A stretch of 64,000 nt of DNA from Clostridioides difficile (GTDB lineage: Bacteria; Bacillota; Clostridia; Peptostreptococcales; Peptostreptococcaceae). Each line of letters begins with the position of its first letter. The first letter of the stretch is position 1. The notes under the pieces were generated by a model. That model saw only the letters and a program-made list of their open reading frames with translations, was not told the origin of the DNA and made no database searches. Location: assembly GCF_001299635.1 (NCBI RefSeq), contig NZ_JRHN01000024.1, positions 62,001 to 126,000 on the forward strand. The letters are read 5' to 3'. Shown piece after piece: positions 27,540 through 36,971 of this stretch. Position numbers and translations under genes: made by a program.

Positions 27540-29312
27540 TTACTCTTTCAAAGTACCAATTTGTATATTATATAATTTTTGATAAATTTTATTTGTACTT
27601 ATTAGATCCTGGTGAGTTCCTTCTCCTGATATTACTCCATCAGATAAAATTATAATGTTGTCTACATCTTTAATGAAATTATTAAATTTATGTGCAACAA
27701 TTATTCCCATACTATTTTCTAATAATTTTGAATATGATACAGATAAATTATATTCGGATATAGCATCTAATGCTGAATTTGGTTCATCTAAAATATATAA
27801 ATTTGCATTTTTAGAAAATGCCCTTGATAATGCTACTTTTTGCCATTGACCTAATGATATCTGTTTTCCATTGTCAAACCAATGTCCTACTTGAGTATCT
27901 AAAGCTTTTTCAGAGTTCTTTATTAATTCATTAATGCCAAACTTGTTAGTAATTGAATACAATTTTTCATCATCCTTTAGAACTTCTAAATTTCCATAAG
28001 AAATATTTTCTCTAAAGGTAGCTTCATATTTTACAAAATCTTGAAACAAAGTAGCTATTCTTGCAAGAATAGATTTTTTATCAATCTCCTTCATATTAAC
28101 CCCATTTATATAAATTTCTCCTTCATAATCATCATAAAAACCCATTAATATTTTTATTAATGTTGTTTTTCCACTACCATTTTGACCTATTATAGCAATT
28201 GTCTCATTTTCCTTAATTTCTAAATTTATATTTTTTAATACATAATCTTGTTCTTCTCTATATTTATAGTACAAATTTTCTATTTTAATATTTTTTATCT
28301 CGCTTATTTTTATTGTTCCGCTATCATTAATTTCTTGTAAATCAAAATATTTTATTAATTGATCTATAAATAAACTTTCCTTATTCATACCAGAAAAAGA
28401 TTGTAGGATACTTATCATTTGCTCTTTAATTTGAGTTATAGTTTTCATATATGTCATAACGTTTCCGATAAGTATTTTACCTTTAAAACCATTAAAGATA
28501 ATGTATGAAAATAATATCCCATCAATTATTAATTCAAATACAGTTATAATACTCATAAGTATTGTACTTTTTTTTACTAGATTTATATCTTGCTTATTAA
28601 ATTCTTTTATATATTTTTTATATCTATCTATGAAATAGTTAAAAATATTATATGTTTTTAATTCTTTATAAAAGTCTCCATATGTTAGCAAGTATTGCAT
28701 ATACCAGCTTTTTCTTGCATCATTGGTTCTATTTTTTATTAAATTAAAACTCATTATATTAATTTTTCTACTTACTAGAAATTTAATAATTGGAATAATT
28801 ATTATACACATAACAATCCAAGGTTTAAATGATAGCAATATAATTAAGTATGATATCATAGTTAATATTTTTGATAAAACTCCTGTAAATGTCTGAAGAT
28901 ATGATATTAATTTTCCATTACTTTCATATTGGGCTCTGTTTATCATGTCATATACTTCGCTATTCTCATAACTTTTTAATTTTAATCTTGATGCCTTTTT
29001 CAATATTAATTCATTAAACTTCAAATCAAATTTCAAAGAAAATTTAGTTTTATAATATTCTAAAATATTATTATATATTGATTGAAATAAATCTATTAAT
29101 ACATAAATAAATATAAGTAAAAACAGTGTTCTTAGGCTAGATTTAATCTGTAATTCATTTAATATCTTCTGCATCATTATTAATGATATTGGAGGAATAA
29201 TACCCGAAATAATCATAGATGTAATTAAAATAAATATATATTTTTTATCTACTGATATAGTTTGCTTAGCGACCCAAATCAAATTTTTAAAAATATTTGT
29301 TTTATTTTCCAT
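27540..29312 (-). CDS. lanT: Lanthipeptide ABC exporter LanT
   Basis: A 590-residue half-transporter: a membrane domain with six hydrophobic segments (about 20-310) is fused to an ATPase domain with Walker A IIGQNGSGKTTL, signature ISLGQWQKVALSRAF and Walker B LYILDEPNSALD. There is no N-terminal C39 peptidase domain, so it exports but does not cleave the leader, as in class I systems of the NisT type. It starts 8 nt after lanC copy 1 and is followed 30 nt later by lanB. Confidence 0.93.
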   Translation of the reverse strand: MENKTNIFKNLIWVAKQTISVDKKYIFILITSMIISGIIPPISLIMMQKILNELQIKSSLRTLFLLIFIYVLIDLFQSIYNNILEYYKTKFSLKFDLKFNELILKKASRLKLKSYENSEVYDMINRAQYESNGKLISYLQTFTGVLSKILTMISYLIILLSFKPWIVMCIIIIPIIKFLVSRKINIMSFNLIKNRTNDARKSWYMQYLLTYGDFYKELKTYNIFNYFIDRYKKYIKEFNKQDINLVKKSTILMSIITVFELIIDGILFSYIIFNGFKGKILIGNVMTYMKTITQIKEQMISILQSFSGMNKESLFIDQLIKYFDLQEINDSGTIKISEIKNIKIENLYYKYREEQDYVLKNINLEIKENETIAIIGQNGSGKTTLIKILMGFYDDYEGEIYINGVNMKEIDKKSILARIATLFQDFVKYEATFRENISYGNLEVLKDDEKLYSITNKFGINELIKNSEKALDTQVGHWFDNGKQISLGQWQKVALSRAFSKNANLYILDEPNSALDAISEYNLSVSYSKLLENSMGIIVAHKFNNFIKDVDNIIILSDGVISGEGTHQDLISTNKIYQKLYNIQIGTLKE

Positions 29313-29319
29313 ATAAACC

Positions 29320-30615
29320 TCAATCCATAAGTAAAATTTTATCGAATGTTAAATCAAATGTTAGGCTATTTATTAAAGCTAATATGACACCACCGCTACC
29401 TTCTAATAGTGAAATATCTTCTTTGTATAAATCTCTATACAATAATTCTTTTTCATTTTTATTTAAACAAGTAGCAGTTATTTTTTTATGTTCTTTTAGC
29501 AGTTCTGATAAATTTCTTTTTAATGTTTTCAGAAAATCTATATCTTTAGTTTCTTTATAAGCACTAACTTGGATTACTACAACACTAGAATATCCATGAC
29601 ATACTATAGGGCTTGATAAGTTATATAATTCTATTGGTTGATTAATTATATTTAATAATTCTTTTTTATAAAATTTATATTGATTATCAAATCCCATATA
29701 TTTGCATACTTTCATAAGACTCCTTACAATGCTTATGTTACCGTAGCACCAGCCACTATTAATAGAAAGATTAAATATATTTCCACTAGTATAGTATTCC
29801 AATGGTAATTTTGTTGGATACTTCAATATACTATTTTCTCTAACACAGAACATTTCATATAAATCAAATATCTTCATTATAGACTCATCTAAACCTTCAA
29901 CATTGTAATTTAAATATTTTGATTTTGCCAAAGTAACTAATGCCCCTATTATTCCATGTGCCAATCCAAAGTTAATATGTCCATCAATCATTAATTTTTT
30001 ATCTTCTTCTAAATATTGTTGTTCTCTCATTATGTGAAATTTAATAACATTGCTTCCTTTATATTTATAGTCTTTAGATAGACCTATCAAGAAAGATATT
30101 AAACTATGTATTTTTCTGATATTTTCCTTATCACTTACTAAATCTAAGCAATCTAATATATAGTACAAATTGCCTGATATTCCAGATATAATATCATAAA
30201 GTCCAAAAATAGTAGGTTCATCATTTGTATAAGTTATAACATCATATGAGTAATTTAATAAATATTGATTTAAAGAATGAGAAAGGTTTTTCAATTTACC
30301 AGTTTTTTTGAAAATAATATTTATACTATATGCAAATTGCCCTATTCCACCAAACATTTTTTTATAGTAGAGAGAAGTAAAATTTTCTGTATTTTCTCTA
30401 ATATCATCTAATATAGATACTATTATTTCTATTAAATCATCTTTATAAAATTCTTCATATCTTTGATCTATTAATTGAGAACAAAACAATAAAATATCAT
30501 TATACTCGTTCTTATTGAAATTATTACATTCATATTTTAAAATAAAATCTTTAATATATTTTTCTACTTCAATAAGTATACTATTACATAACTCATCATC
30601 TTCGATATAGTCCAT
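29320..30615 (-). CDS. lanC: Lanthionine synthetase C (LanC), copy 1
   Basis: The 431-residue paralogue of copy 2 carries the same zinc-site motifs: GWCYGNISIV, SPIVCHGYSS and INFGLAHGIIGA. It is the first gene of the leftward lan operon. Since both copies keep all visible catalytic residues, they may form different rings, act on different ends of the core, or work as a heterodimer. An AGGAGAGT site lies before the ATG. Confidence 0.92.
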   Translation of the reverse strand: MDYIEDDELCNSILIEVEKYIKDFILKYECNNFNKNEYNDILLFCSQLIDQRYEEFYKDDLIEIIVSILDDIRENTENFTSLYYKKMFGGIGQFAYSINIIFKKTGKLKNLSHSLNQYLLNYSYDVITYTNDEPTIFGLYDIISGISGNLYYILDCLDLVSDKENIRKIHSLISFLIGLSKDYKYKGSNVIKFHIMREQQYLEEDKKLMIDGHINFGLAHGIIGALVTLAKSKYLNYNVEGLDESIMKIFDLYEMFCVRENSILKYPTKLPLEYYTSGNIFNLSINSGWCYGNISIVRSLMKVCKYMGFDNQYKFYKKELLNIINQPIELYNLSSPIVCHGYSSVVVIQVSAYKETKDIDFLKTLKRNLSELLKEHKKITATCLNKNEKELLYRDLYKEDISLLEGSGGVILALINSLTFDLTFDKILLMD

Positions 30616-31114
30616 ATTGTACTCTCCTAACTTTATTTTCTTCTAATTATGTGTAATAAAAAAAATTTTGTATTTTTTAATAAGTATTAGAATAACTAAA
30701 ATTAATTGATATTTTTGCTTTAGAGTATAAAGTCAACATTAAATTAATAAATTTATGTTATTTACTAGCTCTTATAAATCCATTCTTCAAGAAATGTATT
30801 TATATCAAATAATTACTATAAACTACAATATACTTATTTTTATTATTTTATAGGATAATTGATTATTTATTAGATTGGCAATAGATGTCATTAAAAATAA
30901 AAGAGCTTCAATATTACAAATATTGGATATATTAAATAAAAAATGTAATATTTAAAGCAATCATTTATGCTTATATAGTATCATTTTATCAATATAATGT
31001 AAATTAAATTTAAATTTTTATTTATTATGATAAAACAATGTATTTTATTAATTAAATATTTCCTTTTTATAGATACAAATCAATACTAAAACTTAGTATA
31101 AATATTAGATTATT
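30616..31114 (-). promoter_or_regulatory. Gene-free region upstream of the lan operon
   Basis: About 500 bp of very AT-rich DNA holds the promoter of the leftward lan operon, but I could not single out one promoter. Short coding-like fragments (for example around 30890-30955) have no good start. No regulator gene is present. Confidence 0.35.
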
Positions 31115-31330
31115 TTAAAGATTCACATGTCACATTACTTATGGAACTTTTGTATCTCTATGAAAGTTATTTCAGAAAAAGTTAACTCTGAATATATATT
31201 CTCATGTACTTGATGAAATGGATAGAGAAGCTTCAGATAAAATTGCAGGTAAATTATATAAGGATGAATCCTAAGGGAAGAATTTACAAAGAGCTATAAA
31301 TGGAAGATAGAGTGTCATTTTCATGAAATT
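31115..31330 (+). pseudogene. Decayed second copy of the integrase 3' end
   Basis: The sequence repeats the last ~200 bp of the integrase gene (21338-21545) in the same orientation. Matching blocks include TTCACATGT-ACATTACTTATG, AAAGTTATTTCAGAAA and GAATATATATTCTCATGTAC. A block through GATGAAATGGATAGAGAAGC also matches, as do AAAGAGCTATAAATGGAA and the stop region GTCATTTT-ATGAAAT. It has a ~28-bp deletion that removes the GHSN motif, an insertion before the LQRAINGK coding part, and point changes. The two copies are direct repeats bracketing the lanthipeptide cluster. Confidence 0.85.
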
Positions 31331-31370
31331 AATTTTAAAATTTACTAATATTTAAAATTAATAAAAAAAT

Positions 31371-31410
31371 ACCATAAGAAAATCGTTGAAAAATACAATT
31401 TTCTTATGGT
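31371..31410 (-). terminator. Terminator of the cdt operon
   Basis: ACCATAAGAAAAT (31371-31383) is complementary to ATTTTCTTATGGT (31398-31410) with a 14-nt loop; read leftward it is followed by ATTTTTTTAT. It lies about 160 nt after the cdtB stop. Confidence 0.75.
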
Positions 31411-31572
31411 GTAACTTATATATTGTATTTTAGGGAGTTTGAAGTGCTTTATTTTATACTAGTTAATACTAAGTACTAGTATCTCTATATTATCTAAAGT
31501 AACCTCCTATATTCTAAGTTTTTTATATGTTATAACCTTATTTAAATTAGTTTAATAGGTTGAGAATTATAT

Positions 31573-34218
31573 TTATTTATGATATTCATAAACAAGTACT
31601 TCTCTATTATCAGGTGTAACAGCATATATTTTCATTGGCTTATATGTTAATACATTTGCTAAATCTGTATCATAAGTTTTAAAGTTTATATAATTAGTTT
31701 TAGGTTGATTTTCATCTCCTCCATAATTACGTATTTCTTTGTCTCTAGTTCCTATGTCTTTGTACACTCCATTTCCTGTAGAATCTTCAAGAGTCGCATA
31801 TACATGGTATTTATTAATATAATTAAGTACATCTTTATTAGTATCAGTAGGCTTAAAGTAATATCCTTTAAAATAAGATTGACCTGTACTCATGTTCCAT
31901 TCAAAGTCTGCATAGTATGTTTTATGTGCATCTATTATTTCTTGATCAGTTGGGACTTTAATCTCTGGCTCTTTAAGTACTTCAGGTGTACTATTTAATT
32001 CTGTAATAGATAAATTATCTAAAAATGTTACTCCACTACCATTTAAAGTTATTTCTATATCAGAAGAATCTTTTCCAGTTGTTTCAAACTCATAACTAAA
32101 CTTTGTATAATTCTTTTCTGGTACTAAATAATCTGTTTTATCTTCCTTTGCTTTTATATTTACAGATATTGAATTAGATGCTGAAGGATCTTTTGAATAT
32201 CCACTAAAGACATAACGCTTATAAGGTTTTAATTTAGACATTGGTATTGTAATCTTAGTCTGTCCATTTAGTTTATTTGCTGCTCCTTGTAAACCTTCTT
32301 TATTTGTAGTATTAACGTTGCTCCATTCACTAGGATAATTATTGTAACCATCAAAGTTAGTAAAATATGTTGGTGTTTTTATAAGGATATTCATACCTCT
32401 CTCAAGTTTAACATTATATATTTTTTTATCATCTAAAGATTTTAATCTCTCTTTAATTGTATCAGCTGTGTAATTATCAAATACAAGTTCAACACAACTC
32501 TCATCTATTGGTGTCCCATTAAAATATAATAAACCATCTTTTTGAGTAGCACCAAATGCTTTTTCGATTGCTTGACCAATTGTAAGTTCTGGAGTTTTAT
32601 CTTCTGGATCATATGAATCTTTAGCAGCAACACGTCTCTCATAAGTTTCATTTCCTGTATCTAGTATAAAAGATGCAGATATACTGTCAACTTGACTTAT
32701 ATAATCTGACCAACTATTTCCTTCTGTTACTATTTGTCCTTGACTATTTTTTGTACCAAAGTTTCCGCTTACTTGTGTTGTTTCTAATTTAATTTGTTTC
32801 CCAGAATCTAATTTTTTCATTTGCTCATAATTTAATGGTATTAATCTAGAACTGAACTGGTCCATTGTATTAAGTGCTAAAGGAGATACCCCTTTTTTAG
32901 GATATGTGTCATTAGGAGATAAATTGTTACCAATTTGATTTTCTTGTGCTTTAATAGTTGATAGTGTGTCTCCATCTAACACTAAGTTTGTTGTTGGTGT
33001 TACTTTATACATAGGTGCAGTACCTGTATTATAGTATCTAACATTAGCATTTATATATGCTGATTCACTTTTACTTATTTGTAAACCTGTATTCCAAGAT
33101 TCACCATTACTATCTTGTACAGCTGTTGAATTATCTGTTGTATGAGAATAGTTTGCTGTTACACTTCCTGTGAAACCATTTTGATATCCAGCAGTAACAG
33201 ATACACCTACTGTATTTGCATCAGTTTTACTGTTTGTAGTAGCTCTAGAAACTGTTTTACCAACATCAGAAGAGGCATGCTCATTTGTAGACAATATTAA
33301 TTTTTCCATACCAACTCCAACTATTGGATAAGCTGCAACTAGTGGATCTCTTGCTTCTTTACTTATCGCTTTATCAAATGTGCCAGATGCCTTTTCATAA
33401 TCTGTATATGGATCTCCAGCAGTATTTGGCTCTAAGTAGTTTGATACATATTTCTTATATCCTTGTTCTGCAAAGCTATCTTCCCATTTTACTGCAATTA
33501 AGTCTTTTATAGTATATCCATTTCTTTCATATGCATCTGGTATATTATCATTATCTGTATCTAAATCTTCATCTTCCCAATCAGACATCAAATTTGGATC
33601 AAAGAAGTTATTATTTGGAATAAATGGATCATTTTTCTCTATTTTTGAGTAATCTCTTAAAAATAAATTTTCTTCTGGTATAATTGTCTTGTTACCATTT
33701 GATTCCCAATAAAGTTTAGGTGATGATAGATTATCTATAGTTCCTAGATTATTGTCTTGCAGTTCTATTCTAATTTTATATTCCTTACCCTTTTCCATTT
33801 TAACTTTAATTGTGTTTGCAACATCACCTTTAGCATCTATCTGCATCAAGATATCTTCTCTATCAGTAGACAGTGTATATTCGCCATCTGTTGATGGAAT
33901 TATTCTTCCTGTCCAGCGTATAGATTTTACATCTGATATATTCTTATCTAAAAGCTTATCTACCTTCTTTTCTTCAAATTTCAAATTACCATCTTTTATT
34001 GGAGCCATTAATTCTAGATCTTTAAAATGTTCATCTGTGAAATAATATCCCATCAATCCATTACTTGGGAGTGTATCTTCACTTGCAACTTCTCTTTTCT
34101 TAGTAGAGTGATAATTATTAGTAGTTTGTGCATATACAGGATATGCTAGAGCTTGACTAACGATAGCTGTAAGTGTTAAAAAACTCAGTAATTTTTTGTT
34201 TTTCATTTGTACCTTCAT
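31573..34218 (-). CDS. cdtB: Binary toxin translocation component CDTb
   Basis: This 881-residue protein is a close homologue of C. difficile CDTb (876 residues), the receptor-binding and pore-forming part of the actin-modifying binary toxin. A signal peptide (about 1-30, ending YPVYAQ) is followed by a PA14-like domain and a calcium-binding segment DTDNDNIPDAYERNG near residues 220-235. The pore domain comes next (GYQNGFTGSVTANYSHTTDN region), then domain 3 and the terminal receptor-binding domain. The last ~110 residues differ most from what I recall of standard CDTb. It follows cdtA by about 40 nt. Confidence 0.95.
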   Translation of the reverse strand: MKVQMKNKKLLSFLTLTAIVSQALAYPVYAQTTNNYHSTKKREVASEDTLPSNGLMGYYFTDEHFKDLELMAPIKDGNLKFEEKKVDKLLDKNISDVKSIRWTGRIIPSTDGEYTLSTDREDILMQIDAKGDVANTIKVKMEKGKEYKIRIELQDNNLGTIDNLSSPKLYWESNGNKTIIPEENLFLRDYSKIEKNDPFIPNNNFFDPNLMSDWEDEDLDTDNDNIPDAYERNGYTIKDLIAVKWEDSFAEQGYKKYVSNYLEPNTAGDPYTDYEKASGTFDKAISKEARDPLVAAYPIVGVGMEKLILSTNEHASSDVGKTVSRATTNSKTDANTVGVSVTAGYQNGFTGSVTANYSHTTDNSTAVQDSNGESWNTGLQISKSESAYINANVRYYNTGTAPMYKVTPTTNLVLDGDTLSTIKAQENQIGNNLSPNDTYPKKGVSPLALNTMDQFSSRLIPLNYEQMKKLDSGKQIKLETTQVSGNFGTKNSQGQIVTEGNSWSDYISQVDSISASFILDTGNETYERRVAAKDSYDPEDKTPELTIGQAIEKAFGATQKDGLLYFNGTPIDESCVELVFDNYTADTIKERLKSLDDKKIYNVKLERGMNILIKTPTYFTNFDGYNNYPSEWSNVNTTNKEGLQGAANKLNGQTKITIPMSKLKPYKRYVFSGYSKDPSASNSISVNIKAKEDKTDYLVPEKNYTKFSYEFETTGKDSSDIEITLNGSGVTFLDNLSITELNSTPEVLKEPEIKVPTDQEIIDAHKTYYADFEWNMSTGQSYFKGYYFKPTDTNKDVLNYINKYHVYATLEDSTGNGVYKDIGTRDKEIRNYGGDENQPKTNYINFKTYDTDLANVLTYKPMKIYAVTPDNREVLVYEYHK

Positions 34219-34259
34219 TTTTTCTCCCCCTTATATTAGAAATATATTTAAATCAATTG

Positions 34260-35642
34260 TTAATTTAATAATGTTGCATCAACAATTAATTTTGTTGTAG
34301 TTTTATCTTTATAAGTATCAACTTTATTAATCTTAAACTTACTACCATGGTTTAATAAAACCTCATATTCCCCACCATAGCCAGGTATAGCTGATAAGTA
34401 AGCACCAGGAGAGCCTTTAGGTATACTTATACGTAGTACTATTTTTCTAGGAGCGAATGCACTCATATTTGCACTGCCTATACTAGTACTTACAAAATTT
34501 TGATATGTTAATGTTTGTCCTTCCCATTTTTCCTTAAATGAATTTACATTTGCTTCTAGATTAAAATTGTATCCTGGTGAAGAAATTTCTAAGCCGAATT
34601 CAGGAGCTCCAGCTCTTCTATATACAGTTAAATTTGATGGAATAGGCTTACTTTTTAATGCATTTTCTATATTATTTATTTGAGAATCTAATTTTGGGTC
34701 AGGATTATTTGTTGGTCCATTTTCTAACAGATATTTATTGATAGCGACATAGTCTCCACGCATATAACCATTTATATCAGCAAGTTGTTCAGGAGTCAAT
34801 TTATTACTCCAGTCATTATAATTTTCTTTTCCCCAAGAATCTCCTTTGGCTACATCTTCTTTAAAATCAAGACTACTTACTAAAGATGCCTCAACTTTTA
34901 TATATTGTTTTCCGCCTATAACTATACGAACTGTTTTATCAACTTTAACACTATATCCTTGTTCTATTAGTGTACTTACAGATTCATTACTTTGTTGATA
35001 TGGTAACATCCCAGTTCCTTTAGGTAATTTTAAATGTACAAGTAATGGTGTAGGTTTACTGTCTTGATTGCCTGGTTCATATAAAGATATATCTTTAAAT
35101 CCGTCTTGTTTAAATAATCTGTCTTGAACAGTATCTTTAAATTCATTAAATTTCTCTAAACTGATTTCATTTTCTGTATTTCCTCTAATTTCGCCCTTAA
35201 AAGCAAATCTATCAGCAGATTCAAAATAGTAAACATACATAGGTTTATCTAGCTTGTTTTTTGATATCGCACTTTTAAGATCCTTATAATCTTTTTCAAA
35301 AGGATTCTCTTTTATTTCATAGTCATAAAAATAATTTCTTTCTCTAGAATACTTACTTATTTCTGATGCATTTTTCTTATATTCTGCTAAAGCTTCTTTC
35401 TCTACTTTTTCAAGACCCTTTTCAACCCTTTCAGCTTCTTTTCTTTCCCATTCTTTAGCTTTTTCCTTATCTTTAAAAAAATCTTCTGGTCTTTCTATTC
35501 CTGCCTTATAAGCAGTGGTAGTTATTTTTTGAGGTGAATATTCTACTAAATTTTCAGCATAAGTTCCTCCACTGAATAAGAGACTTGTTAAAATAAGACT
35601 TAGTACTAATATTTTAGAAATATAACTTCTAATCTTTTTCAT
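34260..35642 (-). CDS. cdtA: Binary toxin ADP-ribosyltransferase CDTa
   Basis: This 460-residue homologue of CDTa (463 residues) is the enzymatic component that ADP-ribosylates actin. The signal peptide ends near GGTYAENL (about residue 29). The N-terminal half is the CDTb-docking pseudo-catalytic domain. The C-terminal half holds the catalytic set: an Arg in TVYRRAGAPEFG, the STS motif at 385-387 (FVSTSIGS) and the ExE motif at Glu425/Glu427 (GEYEVLLNHG). All are intact. It is transcribed with cdtB, and GTGAGGAGGT precedes the ATG. CdtR (35902-36663) is the expected activator. Confidence 0.95.
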   Translation of the reverse strand: MKKIRSYISKILVLSLILTSLLFSGGTYAENLVEYSPQKITTTAYKAGIERPEDFFKDKEKAKEWERKEAERVEKGLEKVEKEALAEYKKNASEISKYSRERNYFYDYEIKENPFEKDYKDLKSAISKNKLDKPMYVYYFESADRFAFKGEIRGNTENEISLEKFNEFKDTVQDRLFKQDGFKDISLYEPGNQDSKPTPLLVHLKLPKGTGMLPYQQSNESVSTLIEQGYSVKVDKTVRIVIGGKQYIKVEASLVSSLDFKEDVAKGDSWGKENYNDWSNKLTPEQLADINGYMRGDYVAINKYLLENGPTNNPDPKLDSQINNIENALKSKPIPSNLTVYRRAGAPEFGLEISSPGYNFNLEANVNSFKEKWEGQTLTYQNFVSTSIGSANMSAFAPRKIVLRISIPKGSPGAYLSAIPGYGGEYEVLLNHGSKFKINKVDTYKDKTTTKLIVDATLLN

Positions 35643-35856
35643 TTAAAATACCTCCTCACATTATTTTAAATATTTATTAATTTAATTATATAATCTAAAT
35701 ATAAAAATATTAGTTAGATTTCAAAATCAATATTTTAGTGGTCATTAAATAGTTTATTCGACACAAAGAAATTGTTTAAAATATAAAAAAATAATTTTTC
35801 TGCTTTGAAAACGGGTTTTTAGGAAATAATATAATAATTTATGTAAAATAGCATAT

Positions 35857-35897
35857 TAAAAAAGGTATAAAATAACGTATTATTTTACACCTTTTTA
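35857..35897 (-). terminator. Terminator of cdtR
   Basis: AAAAAGGTATAAAATAA pairs with TTATTTTACACCTTTTT (one mismatch) just after the cdtR stop on the reverse strand; the A run on the left gives a U tract in the leftward transcript. Confidence 0.65.
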
Positions 35898-35901
35898 TAT
35901 C

Positions 35902-36663
35902 TTAAACTGATACTTCTTTCATTCTAAGTTGTTTTTTTACAGATTGTAGAGATCTATCAGATATAGGACATTTATCTCCATTACTCATTTTTACAAATTT
36001 TCCTTTTACATTTAGAGAAATTATATGCTCTCTATTAACTATAAATGATTTATGTATACGAAATAGGCATTCATCTAAATCTACTATAGATTTTAAACTT
36101 CTGTATAATTCGATTTCTTGTTCTTCAGTTACTAATTTTATTTTATGAGGGGCAGTGCATGTTTCAAAATAAATTATATCGCTAAATGGGATTCTCCAAA
36201 GCTCAAATTTTCTATAAATAACAAAAAAATTTTCTGGATAATTTATTTCCTTTAAATATCTTTCATGAGAGGTTTTAATACAAGCTCTTATTCTGCCTTC
36301 AGCAATATCCATATCGTATTTAGATATAAAATCCATAGCTTCAAGCCTATAATAAAAAATACTCATACTTATTTCAACATAATTTGAAATAAATATAATA
36401 GGACTTAAATAGTCATTTCTTCTAATTTCTTGGGCCAACCATAGCCCATCACACATATATTTATTTAAGTTATATTCAAAATCAACTCCAATAAAAAATA
36501 TCCTTACTTTATTTTTTGCATCAATATCCTTTAACAATAAATCTACATTATGATATAGTTTTACAATATCATTATCAAATCCCTCTTTAATTAGTATGTT
36601 ATTTATACAGTCTTTTAACTTTCTTCCAAAATTTACATCGTTATCAAACAATAATATATCCAT
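35902..36663 (-). CDS. cdtR: LytTR-type response regulator CdtR
   Basis: This 253-residue protein matches CdtR, the activator of the binary toxin genes. An N-terminal receiver-like domain (about 1-120, MDILLFDNDVNFGRKL and VRIFFIGVDF) precedes a LytTR DNA-binding domain (about 140-250). The latter shows SDIIYFETCTAPHKIKLV and LFRIHKSFIVNREHI. It is intact, unlike the truncated copy of some lineages. It is the first leftward gene of the CDT locus and shares its upstream region with the divergent tcdR. AGGAGGAAT precedes the ATG. Confidence 0.93.
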   Translation of the reverse strand: MDILLFDNDVNFGRKLKDCINNILIKEGFDNDIVKLYHNVDLLLKDIDAKNKVRIFFIGVDFEYNLNKYMCDGLWLAQEIRRNDYLSPIIFISNYVEISMSIFYYRLEAMDFISKYDMDIAEGRIRACIKTSHERYLKEINYPENFFVIYRKFELWRIPFSDIIYFETCTAPHKIKLVTEEQEIELYRSLKSIVDLDECLFRIHKSFIVNREHIISLNVKGKFVKMSNGDKCPISDRSLQSVKKQLRMKEVSV

Positions 36664-36744
36664 TCATATTCCTCCTATTACAATAAAATTTTAGAATATT
36701 CAAAAAAAAGAAAAATATATAAATATATATATATAATATAACGT

Positions 36745-36790
36745 TTTGTAAACTACATCAATAAAATATTTTATTTTTGTAGTTTACAAA
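36745..36790. promoter_or_regulatory. Perfect inverted repeat with outward TTTACA boxes between cdtR and tcdR
   Basis: TTTGTAAACTACA (36745-36757) and TGTAGTTTACAAA (36778-36790) are exact 13-bp complements, 20 bp apart. Each arm contains TTTACA pointing outward, the -35 element of promoters used by TcdR-type sigma factors. Rightward, TTTACA (36783-36788) is followed 17 bp later by CTTTAT (36806-36811). This may be a divergent, TcdR-controlled promoter pair serving cdtR and tcdR. The -10 assignment is tentative. Confidence 0.55.
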
Positions 36791-36971
36791 TAAAATATTT
36801 TTTTTCTTTATTCACTTAATTTATTAAAATACATTTCTAAATTTGTTAATTAAGTCAATTTTTAAATTATATATATTCTAGAAACTATTGCAACTATATA
36901 ATTTATTTATGCATAAATGTTGTCAAATCCCAAAAAAAAATATCATTATACATATAAAAGGGGATGATTTT

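Noticed and set aside
31705-34045. Rightward frames opposite cdtB
   Set aside because: Antisense shadows of a conserved toxin gene.
36888-36971. N-terminal extension of TcdR by 28 codons
   Set aside because: The internal ATG at 36972 has a good ribosome binding site and yields the exact length of known TcdR; the extension has none.
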